Positions 1 through 7,494 of a DNA stretch of 12,553 nt are shown one piece after another. The stretch covers positions 1-12,553 of the forward strand of contig CALEOQ010000332.1 of the NCBI GenBank assembly GCA_937910255.1, in the 5' to 3' direction. Origin of the DNA: an uncultured Caulobacteraceae bacterium (GTDB taxonomy: Bacteria; Pseudomonadota; Alphaproteobacteria; Caulobacterales; Caulobacteraceae). A program made the translations under genes and the position numbers. Under the pieces are notes generated by a model that searched no databases, was not told the origin of the DNA, and saw only the letters and a list, made by a program, of their open reading frames with translations. Each line of letters starts with the position of its first letter. Position 1 is the first letter of the stretch.

Positions 1-201
1 ATCCACGGCGCTGGTCTGACGATGGCCGATCTCGTCGGGCGCCAGATGGGCGACGATCTGGTGGCCATGGAAGTCGAAATCGATCCAGTCGGGGCTGGAG
101 CGGCCCTCGGCGCAGCCCAGCAGATCGCCGTAAAAGGCGCGGGCCTCGGCCAGATCGCGGACAGGGAAGGCGAGGTGGAAGCGGGGTCGGGTCATGGACA
201 T
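1..201 (-). CDS. VOC/glyoxalase-fold protein, extradiol dioxygenase-like (5' part only)
   Basis: The reading frame runs off the left edge, so only the first 67 codons are present. The translation contains RPRFHLAFPVRDLAEARAFY, a GDLLGC segment, then WIDFDFHGHQIVAHL. This is the first beta-alpha-beta-beta-beta module of the vicinal oxygen chelate superfamily, closest in feel to small predicted dioxygenases of about 140 residues. The His of FHLAF and a His in GHQIVAH lie where such proteins bind a metal, but the second module is outside the window, so activity and substrate cannot be judged. Two in-frame ATGs (201 and 195) are possible and neither has a clear Shine-Dalgarno sequence; I used the longer form. 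It is divergent from the PagL-like gene, with about 100 bases shared between them. Confidence 0.8.
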   Translation of the reverse strand, partial: MSMTRPRFHLAFPVRDLAEARAFYGDLLGCAEGRSSPDWIDFDFHGHQIVAHLAPDEIGHRQTSAVD

Positions 202-236
202 CTGAATAGCTTGCCATCAACCGACGCGCGACGGCT

Positions 237-264
237 TTAACACCTGTCCGGCTGTGCTTATCTG
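237..264 (+). promoter_or_regulatory. weak candidate promoter for the PagL-like gene
   Basis: TTAACA at 237-242 is one base from TTGACA. A 16-base spacer leads to TATCTG at 259-264, which matches the -10 consensus poorly. A GAATC site (the GANTC sequence methylated by CcrM in Caulobacter relatives) lies at 295-299, just before the start codon. The position between two divergent genes is right for a promoter, but the match is weak. Confidence 0.2.
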
Positions 265-302
265 TACGCGGCCCATAGCGATGGGTTTGGGGGCGAATCA
301 CG

Positions 303-899
303 ATGCGAAAGCTTGTTGCGACGGCCGGGGCTGTCGTCTGTCTGGCCTGGACGGGGGCGGCCCAGGCCGCCGACCTGCTGGTCGGGGTCTATGGTCATGA
401 CGTGACCTTCATCGGCGAAGCGATCGGCTCAGGCGCCGCGGGCCGTGAGGACGGGGTCGACCTGCATATCGGCCTGCGCAGCGATCCCATCGAGGCTCTG
501 TGGGGCAATCCCCAGGCGCACGCCTTCGTCTCGATCAACAGCGAGAACACCAGCAACTTCGTGGCCGCCGGCCTCTCCTGGCCGGTGGGAATCACTGAGC
601 GGCTCTATGTCCGCCCGGGCCTGGGCCTAGCCTATACGGACGGGGAGGCGGGCCTGCCGCCGGTCAATGAGCCAGGGCTCACCCCTGATGAAGTCGCGCG
701 GCGCCTGGAGCTCTACAACACCCGCATCGACTTCGGCTCCAAGCTGCTGTTCCAGCCGGAGCTGTCCCTCGGTTACGAATTCACCGAACGGTTCGCCGCC
801 GAACTGTCCTGGGTCCACATCTCCAACGCGCAGATTTTCCACCAGGGCAAGAACCAGGGCCTTGACGAAGCCGGCGTGCGGCTGATTTACAGCTTCTGA
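303..899 (+). CDS. PagL-like lipid A 3-O-deacylase (acyloxyacyl hydrolase family), outer membrane
   Basis: The product has 198 residues. It starts with a Sec signal peptide: charged MRK, a hydrophobic stretch, then AQA before ADLLVG, with cleavage likely after residue 22. The rest alternates like a small outer-membrane beta-barrel and ends in aromatic IYSF. The motif WVHISNA (H172, S174, N175) matches the catalytic His-x-Ser-Asn of PagL, which removes the 3-O-acyl chain of lipid A and remodels the outer leaflet. Downstream, NQGLDEAG occupies the place of the family's catalytic Glu; D188 aligns best by motif and E189 is next to it, so the acidic residue is not settled. A G-rich stretch before the ATG is a poor ribosome site. 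purA follows after 116 bases and looks functionally unrelated. PagL-family assignment is firm; real deacylase activity is inferred. Confidence 0.8.
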   Translation: MRKLVATAGAVVCLAWTGAAQAADLLVGVYGHDVTFIGEAIGSGAAGREDGVDLHIGLRSDPIEALWGNPQAHAFVSINSENTSNFVAAGLSWPVGITERLYVRPGLGLAYTDGEAGLPPVNEPGLTPDEVARRLELYNTRIDFGSKLLFQPELSLGYEFTERFAAELSWVHISNAQIFHQGKNQGLDEAGVRLIYSF

Positions 900-961
900 C
901 CTGCCCCGCGCCGCGAGCGCGCACCCGGCGGGTTCCACAATCGATCACATCCTCTCGCCGA

Positions 962-976
962 GCCCTGTCGAAGGGC
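962..976. repeat. short palindrome GCCCT-GTCGA-AGGGC upstream of purA
   Basis: Two perfect 5-base arms surround a 5-base loop in the gap between the PagL-like gene and purA. The CTGTCGAAG core resembles short palindromic motifs that I recall as dispersed in intergenic DNA of several alphaproteobacteria. Only one copy was found in this window, so its repeat status is inferred. Confidence 0.3.
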
Positions 977-1015
977 GGGACGGATCCGCTCGGCAGGCGG
1001 AAGGATCGTATCTCA

Positions 1016-2305
<1,290 letters not shown>

Positions 2306-2317
2306 GCAGGGCCTCGT

Positions 2318-2337
2318 CCGTAAGTGGTTCTTTACGG
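2318..2337 (+). terminator. small hairpin after purA, possible terminator or attenuator
   Basis: CCGTAA at 2318-2323 pairs with TTACGG at 2332-2337 around an 8-base loop, 12 bases after the purA stop. There is no T-tract on the plus strand, so termination is uncertain. The hairpin is flanked on both sides by a short GCCTCGT direct repeat. Confidence 0.3.
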
Positions 2338-2376
2338 CCTCGTGCCACCTTCGCGCCATTCGTGGAGCGTGGCCAA

Positions 2377-3198
2377 GTGTTCAAGGATGACGGAAAGCTG
2401 ATCGAGCGCATGGCGCCCGCCCTCCAGCGGGTGCTCGTGATCGATCCGTCGCCCCCTGGGGGCCGCATGCTGGCCGATCTGATGCGCAGCCTGACCCATT
2501 GCCAGGTCTGGGTCGCGCCGTCGGCGGGCAAGGCCATGGAGCTGCTGAAGGGGATCGATCCCCAGATCATCTTCATCGAGCACGCCGAGCGGGGCGGGGT
2601 GGACGGCATCGAGTTCACCCGCCGCCTGCGCCGCAGCGAGGCCACCTGCCGCCAGGCGCCGGTGGTCATGATCCTGGCTCAGCCCACCGCCGCGGCCGTG
2701 CTGGGCGCCCGGGACGCTGGCGTGCACGAATTCCTGCGCAAGCCCTTCACCACCGGAGACCTGCTCAAGCGGCTGGAGGCGGTGACCCTGCGGCCCCGGG
2801 ACTGGGTCGAGGCGGTGACCTATGTCGGCCCCGACCGCCGGCGGTTCAATTCCGGCGACTATACCGGCCCCCTGAAGCGCCGCTCCGACGCCCGCGCCAC
2901 CCCGGAAAAGTCGCGGATCACCCAGGCGATCAAGATTCTGAAATCCGCCGCCGGCGCCCTGAAGAGCGATCCGGTCCAGGCCCTGCGCGCCATGAAGGCC
3001 CAGGGTGCGGACCTGCAATCGGTGGCCGTGAAGACGGGCGACATGAAGCTGGCCGGCGCCTCGACCGACTTCCAGCGCTACCTGGCCACGGTCAGCGATC
3101 CTCGCCGGCTCGATCCGGCCCAGGTGGCCTTCCATGTGGCCGCCCTGTCGGCCTTCATGCCGGCCGAGAGCGCGACGGGCGCCAAGCGGGTCGCCTGA
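2377..3198 (+). CDS. protein with degenerate response-regulator receiver domain and GPxRR linker motifs
   Basis: The product has 273 residues from the GTG at 2377. I chose this start because GGAG lies nine bases upstream; the frame also opens at GTG 2362 and has an ATG at 2410. Residues about 17-138 fold-match a CheY-like receiver: RVLVIDP for strand 1, QIIFIE for strand 3, DGIEFTRRLR, PVVMILA for strand 4 and FLRKPF with the conserved Lys. The phospho-acceptor Asp is replaced by Glu (E68), the second acidic-pocket Asp by Pro (P24) and the switch Thr/Ser by Leu (L100), so normal phosphorylation is unlikely. The C-terminal part has YVGPDRRRF and YTGPLKRRSD, a paired basic motif, then predicted helices with no recognised DNA-binding or enzymatic domain. 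It converges on rpoH across a hairpin. Its target is unknown. Confidence 0.85.
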   Translation: MFKDDGKLIERMAPALQRVLVIDPSPPGGRMLADLMRSLTHCQVWVAPSAGKAMELLKGIDPQIIFIEHAERGGVDGIEFTRRLRRSEATCRQAPVVMILAQPTAAAVLGARDAGVHEFLRKPFTTGDLLKRLEAVTLRPRDWVEAVTYVGPDRRRFNSGDYTGPLKRRSDARATPEKSRITQAIKILKSAAGALKSDPVQALRAMKAQGADLQSVAVKTGDMKLAGASTDFQRYLATVSDPRRLDPAQVAFHVAALSAFMPAESATGAKRVA

Positions 3199-3232
3199 AA
3201 CGAAAACGGCCGGCCCTGATGGGGCCAGCCGT
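3198..3232 (-). terminator. rpoH terminator, hairpin shared with the convergent receiver gene
   Basis: Bases 3206-3232 form a 10-pair stem with one C/A mismatch: ACGGC pairs with GCCGT and GGCCC with GGGCC around a 5-base loop. Read on the minus strand, the stem is followed by TTTCGTTT, a short T-rich tail that suits intrinsic termination of rpoH. In the plus direction there is no T-run, although the hairpin may still stop the receiver gene transcript, which ends at 3198. Confidence 0.7.
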
Positions 3233-3255
3233 CAACATCGCGGATGTCAGATTGC

Positions 3256-4146
3256 TCAGGCGTTGACCAGGTTCCGGTCTTCGGCCGCGGCCTGCATGGT
3301 CTTCTGCAGCTTCTCGAAGGCGCGGACCTCGATCTGGCGAACCCGTTCGCGGCTGACGCCGTACTGGCCGGCCAGTTCCTCGAGGGTCGTCGGATCATCC
3401 TTCAGGCGACGCTCGGTCAGGATATGGCGTTCGCGGTCGGTCAGCTCGGCCATCGCCTCTTCCAGCAGGCCCATGCGAAGGCCGCGCTCTTCCTTGTCGG
3501 CGACCACGGTCTCCTGGCTCGGCGCATTGTCGTCGGCCAGCCAGTCCTGCCACTCGCTCTCGGAGTCCGATCGCAAGGGGGCGTTCAGCGAGGCGTCCGG
3601 ACCCGACAGGCGCCGGTTCATGGAGATGACCTCCTCGTCCAGCACGCCCAGCTTGGTGGCGATCTGGTGGACCTGGTCGGGATGCATGTCGCCTTCTTCA
3701 AAGGCGCTGATCTGGCTCTTGGCCTTGCGCAGGTTGAAGAACAGCTTCTTCTGCGCCGCCGTGGTCCCCATCTTCACCAGGGACCAGGACCGCAGGATGT
3801 ATTCCTGGATCGAGGCGCGGATCCACCACATGGCGTAGGTGGCCAGGCGGAAGCCGCGGTCGGGATCGAACTTCTTGACCGCCTGCATCAGGCCGACATT
3901 GCCCTCGGAAATCACTTCGCCGATCGGCAGGCCATAGCCGCGATAGCCCATGGCGATCTTGGCCACGAGGCGCAGGTGGCTGGTGACGAGCTTGTGGGCG
4001 GCGTCGGAATCCTCGTGCTCCTGCCAGCGCTTGGCGAGCATGAACTCGTCGTCCTTGGCCAGCATCGGAAATTTGCGGATCTCGCTGAGATACCGGCTCA
4101 GGCCGCCATCTGGCGACATGACGGAAAGCGTGTTCGCTGCGGCCAT
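3256..4146 (-). CDS. rpoH: RNA polymerase sigma-32 factor (heat shock)
   Basis: RpoH directs core RNA polymerase to heat-shock promoters for chaperones and proteases. The product has 296 residues, the usual size. Region 2 is complete (VISEGNVGLMQAV, FDPDRGFRLATYAMWWIRA), the RpoH-specific box QKKLFFNLR is at residues 132-140, and the C-terminal region 4.2 helix-turn-helix contains TLEELAGQYGVSRERVRQIE. The frame continues upstream, but I chose the ATG at 4146 because the strong site GGAAAGGGG lies six to seven bases before it and the product then starts MAAANTLSV, near where sigma-32 homology begins. A 234-base leader separates it from the pseudouridine synthase upstream, and two promoter-like elements are visible there. 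RluA-family synthase next to rpoH is an arrangement I recall from other alphaproteobacteria. Confidence 0.97.
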   Translation of the reverse strand: MAAANTLSVMSPDGGLSRYLSEIRKFPMLAKDDEFMLAKRWQEHEDSDAAHKLVTSHLRLVAKIAMGYRGYGLPIGEVISEGNVGLMQAVKKFDPDRGFRLATYAMWWIRASIQEYILRSWSLVKMGTTAAQKKLFFNLRKAKSQISAFEEGDMHPDQVHQIATKLGVLDEEVISMNRRLSGPDASLNAPLRSDSESEWQDWLADDNAPSQETVVADKEERGLRMGLLEEAMAELTDRERHILTERRLKDDPTTLEELAGQYGVSRERVRQIEVRAFEKLQKTMQAAAEDRNLVNA

Positions 4147-4220
4147 GATTATCCCCTTTCCCTGCGGACCTTGAGGACCGTCGCGCAGACGCGCGCGGGT
4201 CAGTCCGCCCCTCCAACCCT

Positions 4221-4252
4221 GCCAGATAGGTATTGGTTTCGAGGAGCGGAAG
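4221..4252 (-). promoter_or_regulatory. candidate sigma-32-type promoter of rpoH
   Basis: Read on the minus strand, CTTC, an 18-base spacer and CCTATCTGG fit the alphaproteobacterial heat-shock promoter pattern CTTG-N17/18-CYTATNT, with one mismatch in the -35. It lies about 75 bases before the rpoH start. Caulobacter crescentus rpoH is known to have a sigma-32-dependent promoter besides a housekeeping one, so autoregulation is plausible here. Assignment is by eye only. Confidence 0.45.
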
Positions 4253-4318
4253 ACCGCCGGGGAGGGCGATCCGTCAGGTCCACCGTGCGGACTGAATGTC
4301 CCACCTGTGTACTGGGGA

Positions 4319-4348
4319 ATTATTACCCCCCGATCAGGGCGCAAGCAA
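4319..4348 (-). promoter_or_regulatory. candidate housekeeping promoter of rpoH
   Basis: On the minus strand TTGCTT is followed, after 18 bases, by AATAAT, which is one mismatch from TATAAT; the -35 matches only in TTG. This AT-rich patch stands out in a G+C-rich gap and sits upstream of the sigma-32-like element. It would give a leader of roughly 165 bases. Confidence 0.35.
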
Positions 4349-4380
4349 GGCGATCGTGCCCGTAGGCTTCGGGGAAAAAC

Positions 4381-5406
4381 TCAGAGCGCCGACAGCAAAT
4401 CTTCAAGCTTGTCCATGTCGGCCGGCAGGGCGCTTTCGAAGCGCAGGGGCTCGCCGGTGATCGGGTGGATAAAGCCCAGGACGGCCGCATGCAGGGCCTG
4501 GCGGTCGAGGCCGGCCTCGACCATGGCCGCGCGGACCGGACCGGCCGGACTGCCCGAGCCATAGACGGCGTCCCCCAGGCAGGGGGCGCCCTTAGAGGCC
4601 ATGTGCACCCGGATCTGGTGGGTGCGTCCGGTCTCCAGCCGGCAGCGAACCCGGGCTGCGGTGGGGCGGTCGGTGGGGCCGAACAGGGCGGTGACCTCAT
4701 AGTGGGTGACGGCCTCGCGCCCGCCGGTGCGCAGCACGGCCATCTTCTTGCGGTCATGGGTCGAGCGGCCCAGGCGCGATTCCACCGTGCCCTTGCGCGG
4801 CTTGGGCGCGCCGCGGGTCAGGGCCACATAGGCCCGGTCGATGTCGTGGGCGGCGAACAGGGCCGACAGGCCCTGGTGCGCGGCGTCGGTCTTGGCGCAG
4901 ACCATGACGCCGGAAGTGTCCTTGTCGAGGCGGTGGACGATGCCCGGCCGGGCCACCCCGCCAATCCCTGAGAGACTGGCGCCGCAATGGTGCAGCAGGG
5001 CGTTGACCACCGTCCCGTCCGGGGTTCCCGGCGCCGGGTGGACCGCCATGCCGGCGGCCTTGTCGATGATGATCAGATGGCTGTCTTCGAACAGCACCGT
5101 GAGCGGCAGGTCCTGGGGCGCGGGCTTTGCCGAAACCACCGCCGGAACCAGGATCTCATAGGCCCCGGCCAGGGCCTTGGCCGAGCCGTCGCTGATGGGC
5201 GCGCCCGCTCGGGTGACGGCGCCCTCGGCCAGCAGGGCCTGGATGCGAGCCCGGGAAAGCTCAGGAACCAGGGCCGCCAGGGTCTTGTCCAGCCGGCCGC
5301 CGGCCGCCTCGGAGGCGACCTGCACGATCAGCAGGTCGCCATCCTCGTCCTCGCCGGCCCCTGGCGGGCCTCCGGCAGGGTCAGAGACCATGCTTGCCGG
5401 CCGCAT
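4381..5406 (-). CDS. RluA/RluD-family 23S rRNA pseudouridine synthase
   Basis: The family isomerises uridines in 23S rRNA; RluD acts on helix 69 during large-subunit assembly. The product has 341 residues from the ATG at 5406. An S4 RNA-binding domain comes first (GGRLDKTLAALVPELSRARIQ), followed by the catalytic domain with LIIIDKAAGMAVHPAPG and HRLDKDTSG, whose Asp is the catalytic nucleophile (about residue 161). GRTHQIRVHMA and LGDAVYG are further family blocks. AGGA lies five bases before ATG 5406; the alternative ATG at 5391 has no close ribosome site. Either start overlaps the 3' end of the ferritin-like gene (26 or 11 bases), so the two are probably co-transcribed and coupled. RluD itself is likely by length and S4 domain, but other RluA-type specificities cannot be excluded. 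Confidence 0.93.
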   Translation of the reverse strand: MRPASMVSDPAGGPPGAGEDEDGDLLIVQVASEAAGGRLDKTLAALVPELSRARIQALLAEGAVTRAGAPISDGSAKALAGAYEILVPAVVSAKPAPQDLPLTVLFEDSHLIIIDKAAGMAVHPAPGTPDGTVVNALLHHCGASLSGIGGVARPGIVHRLDKDTSGVMVCAKTDAAHQGLSALFAAHDIDRAYVALTRGAPKPRKGTVESRLGRSTHDRKKMAVLRTGGREAVTHYEVTALFGPTDRPTAARVRCRLETGRTHQIRVHMASKGAPCLGDAVYGSGSPAGPVRAAMVEAGLDRQALHAAVLGFIHPITGEPLRFESALPADMDKLEDLLSAL

Positions 5407-5698
5407 CCTCTTCCTGGCCGGTGATGGAGCCGTCCTTGAACAGGTATTCCCGCAGCTGGCCGTCGAACTGCTCGTCATTGCGGCGGATCCATTCCAGGAC
5501 CATGGCGGCGTGCTCCATTTCCTCCTTGGCGTTGTGCAGAAGGATTTTCTTGAGCTCCGGGTCGTCGCAATCGTCGGCCCGCTGACGGTACCAGTCCACC
5601 GCCTCGAGCTCTTCCATCAGCGATGAGATCGCGTAGTGGAGCTGGAGGGTCTTGGGGCTAAGTTTCTCACGGGGGACGTGAAGGGTCTCGCTGGCCAT
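5381..5698 (-). CDS. encapsulated-ferritin (EncFtn)-type ferroxidase, small ferritin-like protein
   Basis: The 105-residue protein closely resembles the Rhodospirillum rubrum encapsulated ferritin as I recall it: MEELEAVDWY (residues 28-37), DPELKKILLHN, then KEEMEHAAMVLEW and RRND. E30, E60 and H63 correspond to the ferroxidase ligands E32, E62 and H65 of that protein, and E29, E32, W36 and Y37 are also conserved. The fold is two antiparallel helices; family members dimerise to build the iron site and oxidise Fe(II) but need a shell to store iron. The C-terminal tail (SITGQEEDAAGKHGL) has no SLxIxSL-like encapsulin-targeting motif, and no encapsulin shell gene is in the window. AGGAG lies eight bases before the ATG. 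It diverges from phoD with 73 bases between starts and overlaps the pseudouridine synthase gene. Confidence 0.88.
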   Translation of the reverse strand: MASETLHVPREKLSPKTLQLHYAISSLMEELEAVDWYRQRADDCDDPELKKILLHNAKEEMEHAAMVLEWIRRNDEQFDGQLREYLFKDGSITGQEEDAAGKHGL

Positions 5699-5716
5699 GC
5701 ATCATGCTCCTGTCGC

Positions 5717-5729
5717 AGAAGCGCCTTCT
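5717..5729. promoter_or_regulatory. dyad AGAAG-CGC-CTTCT between divergent ferritin-like gene and phoD
   Basis: Perfect 5-base inverted arms with a 3-base centre lie in the 73-base gap that must hold the promoters of both genes. Such a site could be an operator. It does not match a Fur, Irr or Pho box that I know, so the regulator is unknown. Confidence 0.25.
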
Positions 5730-5771
5730 ATTGCACGCTCAGAACGCCTGCGCGAGTTGGGGACCACTGGA

Positions 5772-7454
5772 ATGAAGATCGATCGACGTCGGGCCTTGGC
5801 CCTCCTCGGATTTGGCGCCGCTGCGCCGCTCACCGCCCGCGCCCAGGGCGCCTATGCCGGTCCCGTCGCCTTTGAGCACGGCGTGGCGTCGGGCGATCCG
5901 CTGGCCGAGGCCGTCGTGCTCTGGACCCGGATCACGCCGAAAGACGAGGGCGCGGGCCAGATCGCCTATGCCTGGCGGCTGAACCCGGTGGACCGCCGCG
6001 CCGGCGGCGCCAAGTCGGGCCAGGGCTTCACCGGCCCGGACCGGGACTTCACGGTGAAGGTCGATGTCACCGGCCTCGACGCCGGGCGGGCCTACACCTT
6101 CGAGTTCGAGGCCAACGGCGTCACCTCGCCCCTGGGCCGCACCCGCACCCTGCCGGTGGGCGAGACCCGGGAGCTGATCCTGGCCGTGGCCTCGTGCTCG
6201 CTCTATCCCAACGGCTACTTCAACGCCTACCAGGCCATCGCCGACCTGCCCCAGCTGGACGCCGTGATCCATCTGGGCGACTACATCTATGAATATGGCG
6301 GCCCGGGCTCCTACGGCATGACCTCGGCCGTGGCCGGCGAGCGCGCCCATGTCCCGGACCACGAGATCGTCAGCCTGGCCGACTACCGCCAGCGCCACGC
6401 CCAGTACAAGTCCGACCCCCAGCTGCAGGCCGCCCACGCCCGGGCCCCCTGGATCGTGTCCTGGGACGACCATGAGACGGCCAACAACAGCTGGATGGGC
6501 GGCGCGGAGAACCACAGCCCCGAGACCGAGGGCGACTGGAACACTCGCAAGGCCAATGCGCTGAAGGCCTATTTCGAATGGATGCCGATCCGCGATCCGG
6601 CGCCGGGCGGCAGCTTCGAGGCGATGAATCGCAGCTTCCAGTTCGGCGACCTGGCCAGCCTGATCATGCTCGAGACCCGTCTGACCGCTCGGGACGACCA
6701 GCTCGACTATGGACGCGACCTCGAGGTGGTGGACGGTCAGCCCGACGTGGCCGGCTTCCGCGCCAAGATCAACGATCCGGCCCGCCGCATGATGAGCGAA
6801 GCCCAGGAGGCCTGGCTCGCCAAGGAACTGGCCGACTCGGTTCAGGCTGGACGCCCCTGGCAGGTGCTGGGCAACCAGGTGGTCATGGCGCGGATGGATG
6901 TTCCGAGCCCCCGGGCCACCCTGGGCGAGCAGGCGATCGCCGAGGCCATCGCCACCCAGCCCGAGGACATTGCCAAGCGGATCGACCAGATGGAGCGTCT
7001 GGCGGCCATGGGCCTGCCCTATGGCCTGGACATGTGGGACGGCTACGCCGCGGCCCGTGAGCGCCTGTATGACGCCGTCGAGGCGGCCCAGGCCCGGGCC
7101 ATCGTCGTCTCCGGCGACAGCCACGCCTTCTGGGCCAACGAGCTCTATGACGATGGCGGGGCGCTGCGGGCGGTGGAGTTCGGCGCGACGGGCATCACCA
7201 GCCCCGGGGCCGGCGACTATGTGAAGGGCCTGCCCGTGGGCGAGCTCTACATGAAGGGGACCAAGGAAGTGGTCTTCAGCGACCACGACGCCAAGGGCTT
7301 CGTCCTGCTCACCCTGACGCCCGACGCGGTGAAGAGCGAGCTGATGACCGTCTCCTCCATCGTCTCCAAGGACTATGAGACGGCGGTGCGCAAGGCCTTC
7401 ACCGTGACGCCGCAGGGCTCGGGCGTCTCGCCGCTCAAGCCCATCGAGGCCTGA
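5772..7454 (+). CDS. phoD: PhoD-type alkaline phosphatase/phosphodiesterase, Tat-exported
   Basis: PhoD releases phosphate from phosphomono- and diesters outside the cytoplasm, using iron and calcium. From the ATG at 5772 the product has 560 residues and begins with a twin-arginine signal, MKIDRRRALALLGFGAA, ending near AQG. The frame is open further upstream, to 5697, but that extension would precede the Tat signal and run into the ferritin gene start. Residues about 30-125 form the PhoD N-terminal beta-sandwich domain (FEHGVASGDPLAEAVVLWTR). The metallophosphatase domain follows, with C142 in ASCSLYPNGYF, HLGDYIYEY (D170), SWDDHETANN (D232-N239) and SGDSHAF (D449, H451), all metal or active-site positions. 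It converges on hisI across a hairpin. I see no good Pho box, so phosphate control is not shown. Confidence 0.93.
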   Translation: MKIDRRRALALLGFGAAAPLTARAQGAYAGPVAFEHGVASGDPLAEAVVLWTRITPKDEGAGQIAYAWRLNPVDRRAGGAKSGQGFTGPDRDFTVKVDVTGLDAGRAYTFEFEANGVTSPLGRTRTLPVGETRELILAVASCSLYPNGYFNAYQAIADLPQLDAVIHLGDYIYEYGGPGSYGMTSAVAGERAHVPDHEIVSLADYRQRHAQYKSDPQLQAAHARAPWIVSWDDHETANNSWMGGAENHSPETEGDWNTRKANALKAYFEWMPIRDPAPGGSFEAMNRSFQFGDLASLIMLETRLTARDDQLDYGRDLEVVDGQPDVAGFRAKINDPARRMMSEAQEAWLAKELADSVQAGRPWQVLGNQVVMARMDVPSPRATLGEQAIAEAIATQPEDIAKRIDQMERLAAMGLPYGLDMWDGYAAARERLYDAVEAAQARAIVVSGDSHAFWANELYDDGGALRAVEFGATGITSPGAGDYVKGLPVGELYMKGTKEVVFSDHDAKGFVLLTLTPDAVKSELMTVSSIVSKDYETAVRKAFTVTPQGSGVSPLKPIEA

Positions 7455-7465
7455 CGATCAGGGCG

Positions 7466-7494
7466 CGAGCGGCCCGGCTCAGTCGGGCCGCTCG
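7466..7494. terminator. bidirectional hairpin between convergent phoD and hisI
   Basis: CGAGCGGCCCG at 7466-7476 pairs perfectly with CGGGCCGCTCG at 7484-7494 around a 7-base loop. There is no T-tract on either strand. The right arm encodes the last hisI codons and the hisI stop lies in the loop. An 11-pair G+C stem between tail-to-tail genes fits a shared terminator. Confidence 0.55.

Noticed and set aside
3244..4365. 373-codon plus-strand frame opposite rpoH
   Set aside because: Antisense shadow; rpoH on the minus strand carries all sigma-factor motifs.
5381..5698. Bacterioferritin or classical ferritin
   Set aside because: At 105 residues with two helices and the MEELEAVDWY/EEMEHAAM blocks it fits the EncFtn type, not the four-helix ferritins of about 160 residues.
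5710..5727. Possible Pho box before phoD
   Set aside because: CTGTCGC resembles one half-site, but the second half after four bases (GCGCCTT) does not match, so PhoB control is not supported.
5739..7286. 515-codon minus-strand frame opposite phoD
   Set aside because: Antisense shadow of phoD with low-complexity Gly/Val/Ala/His composition and no recognisable domain.
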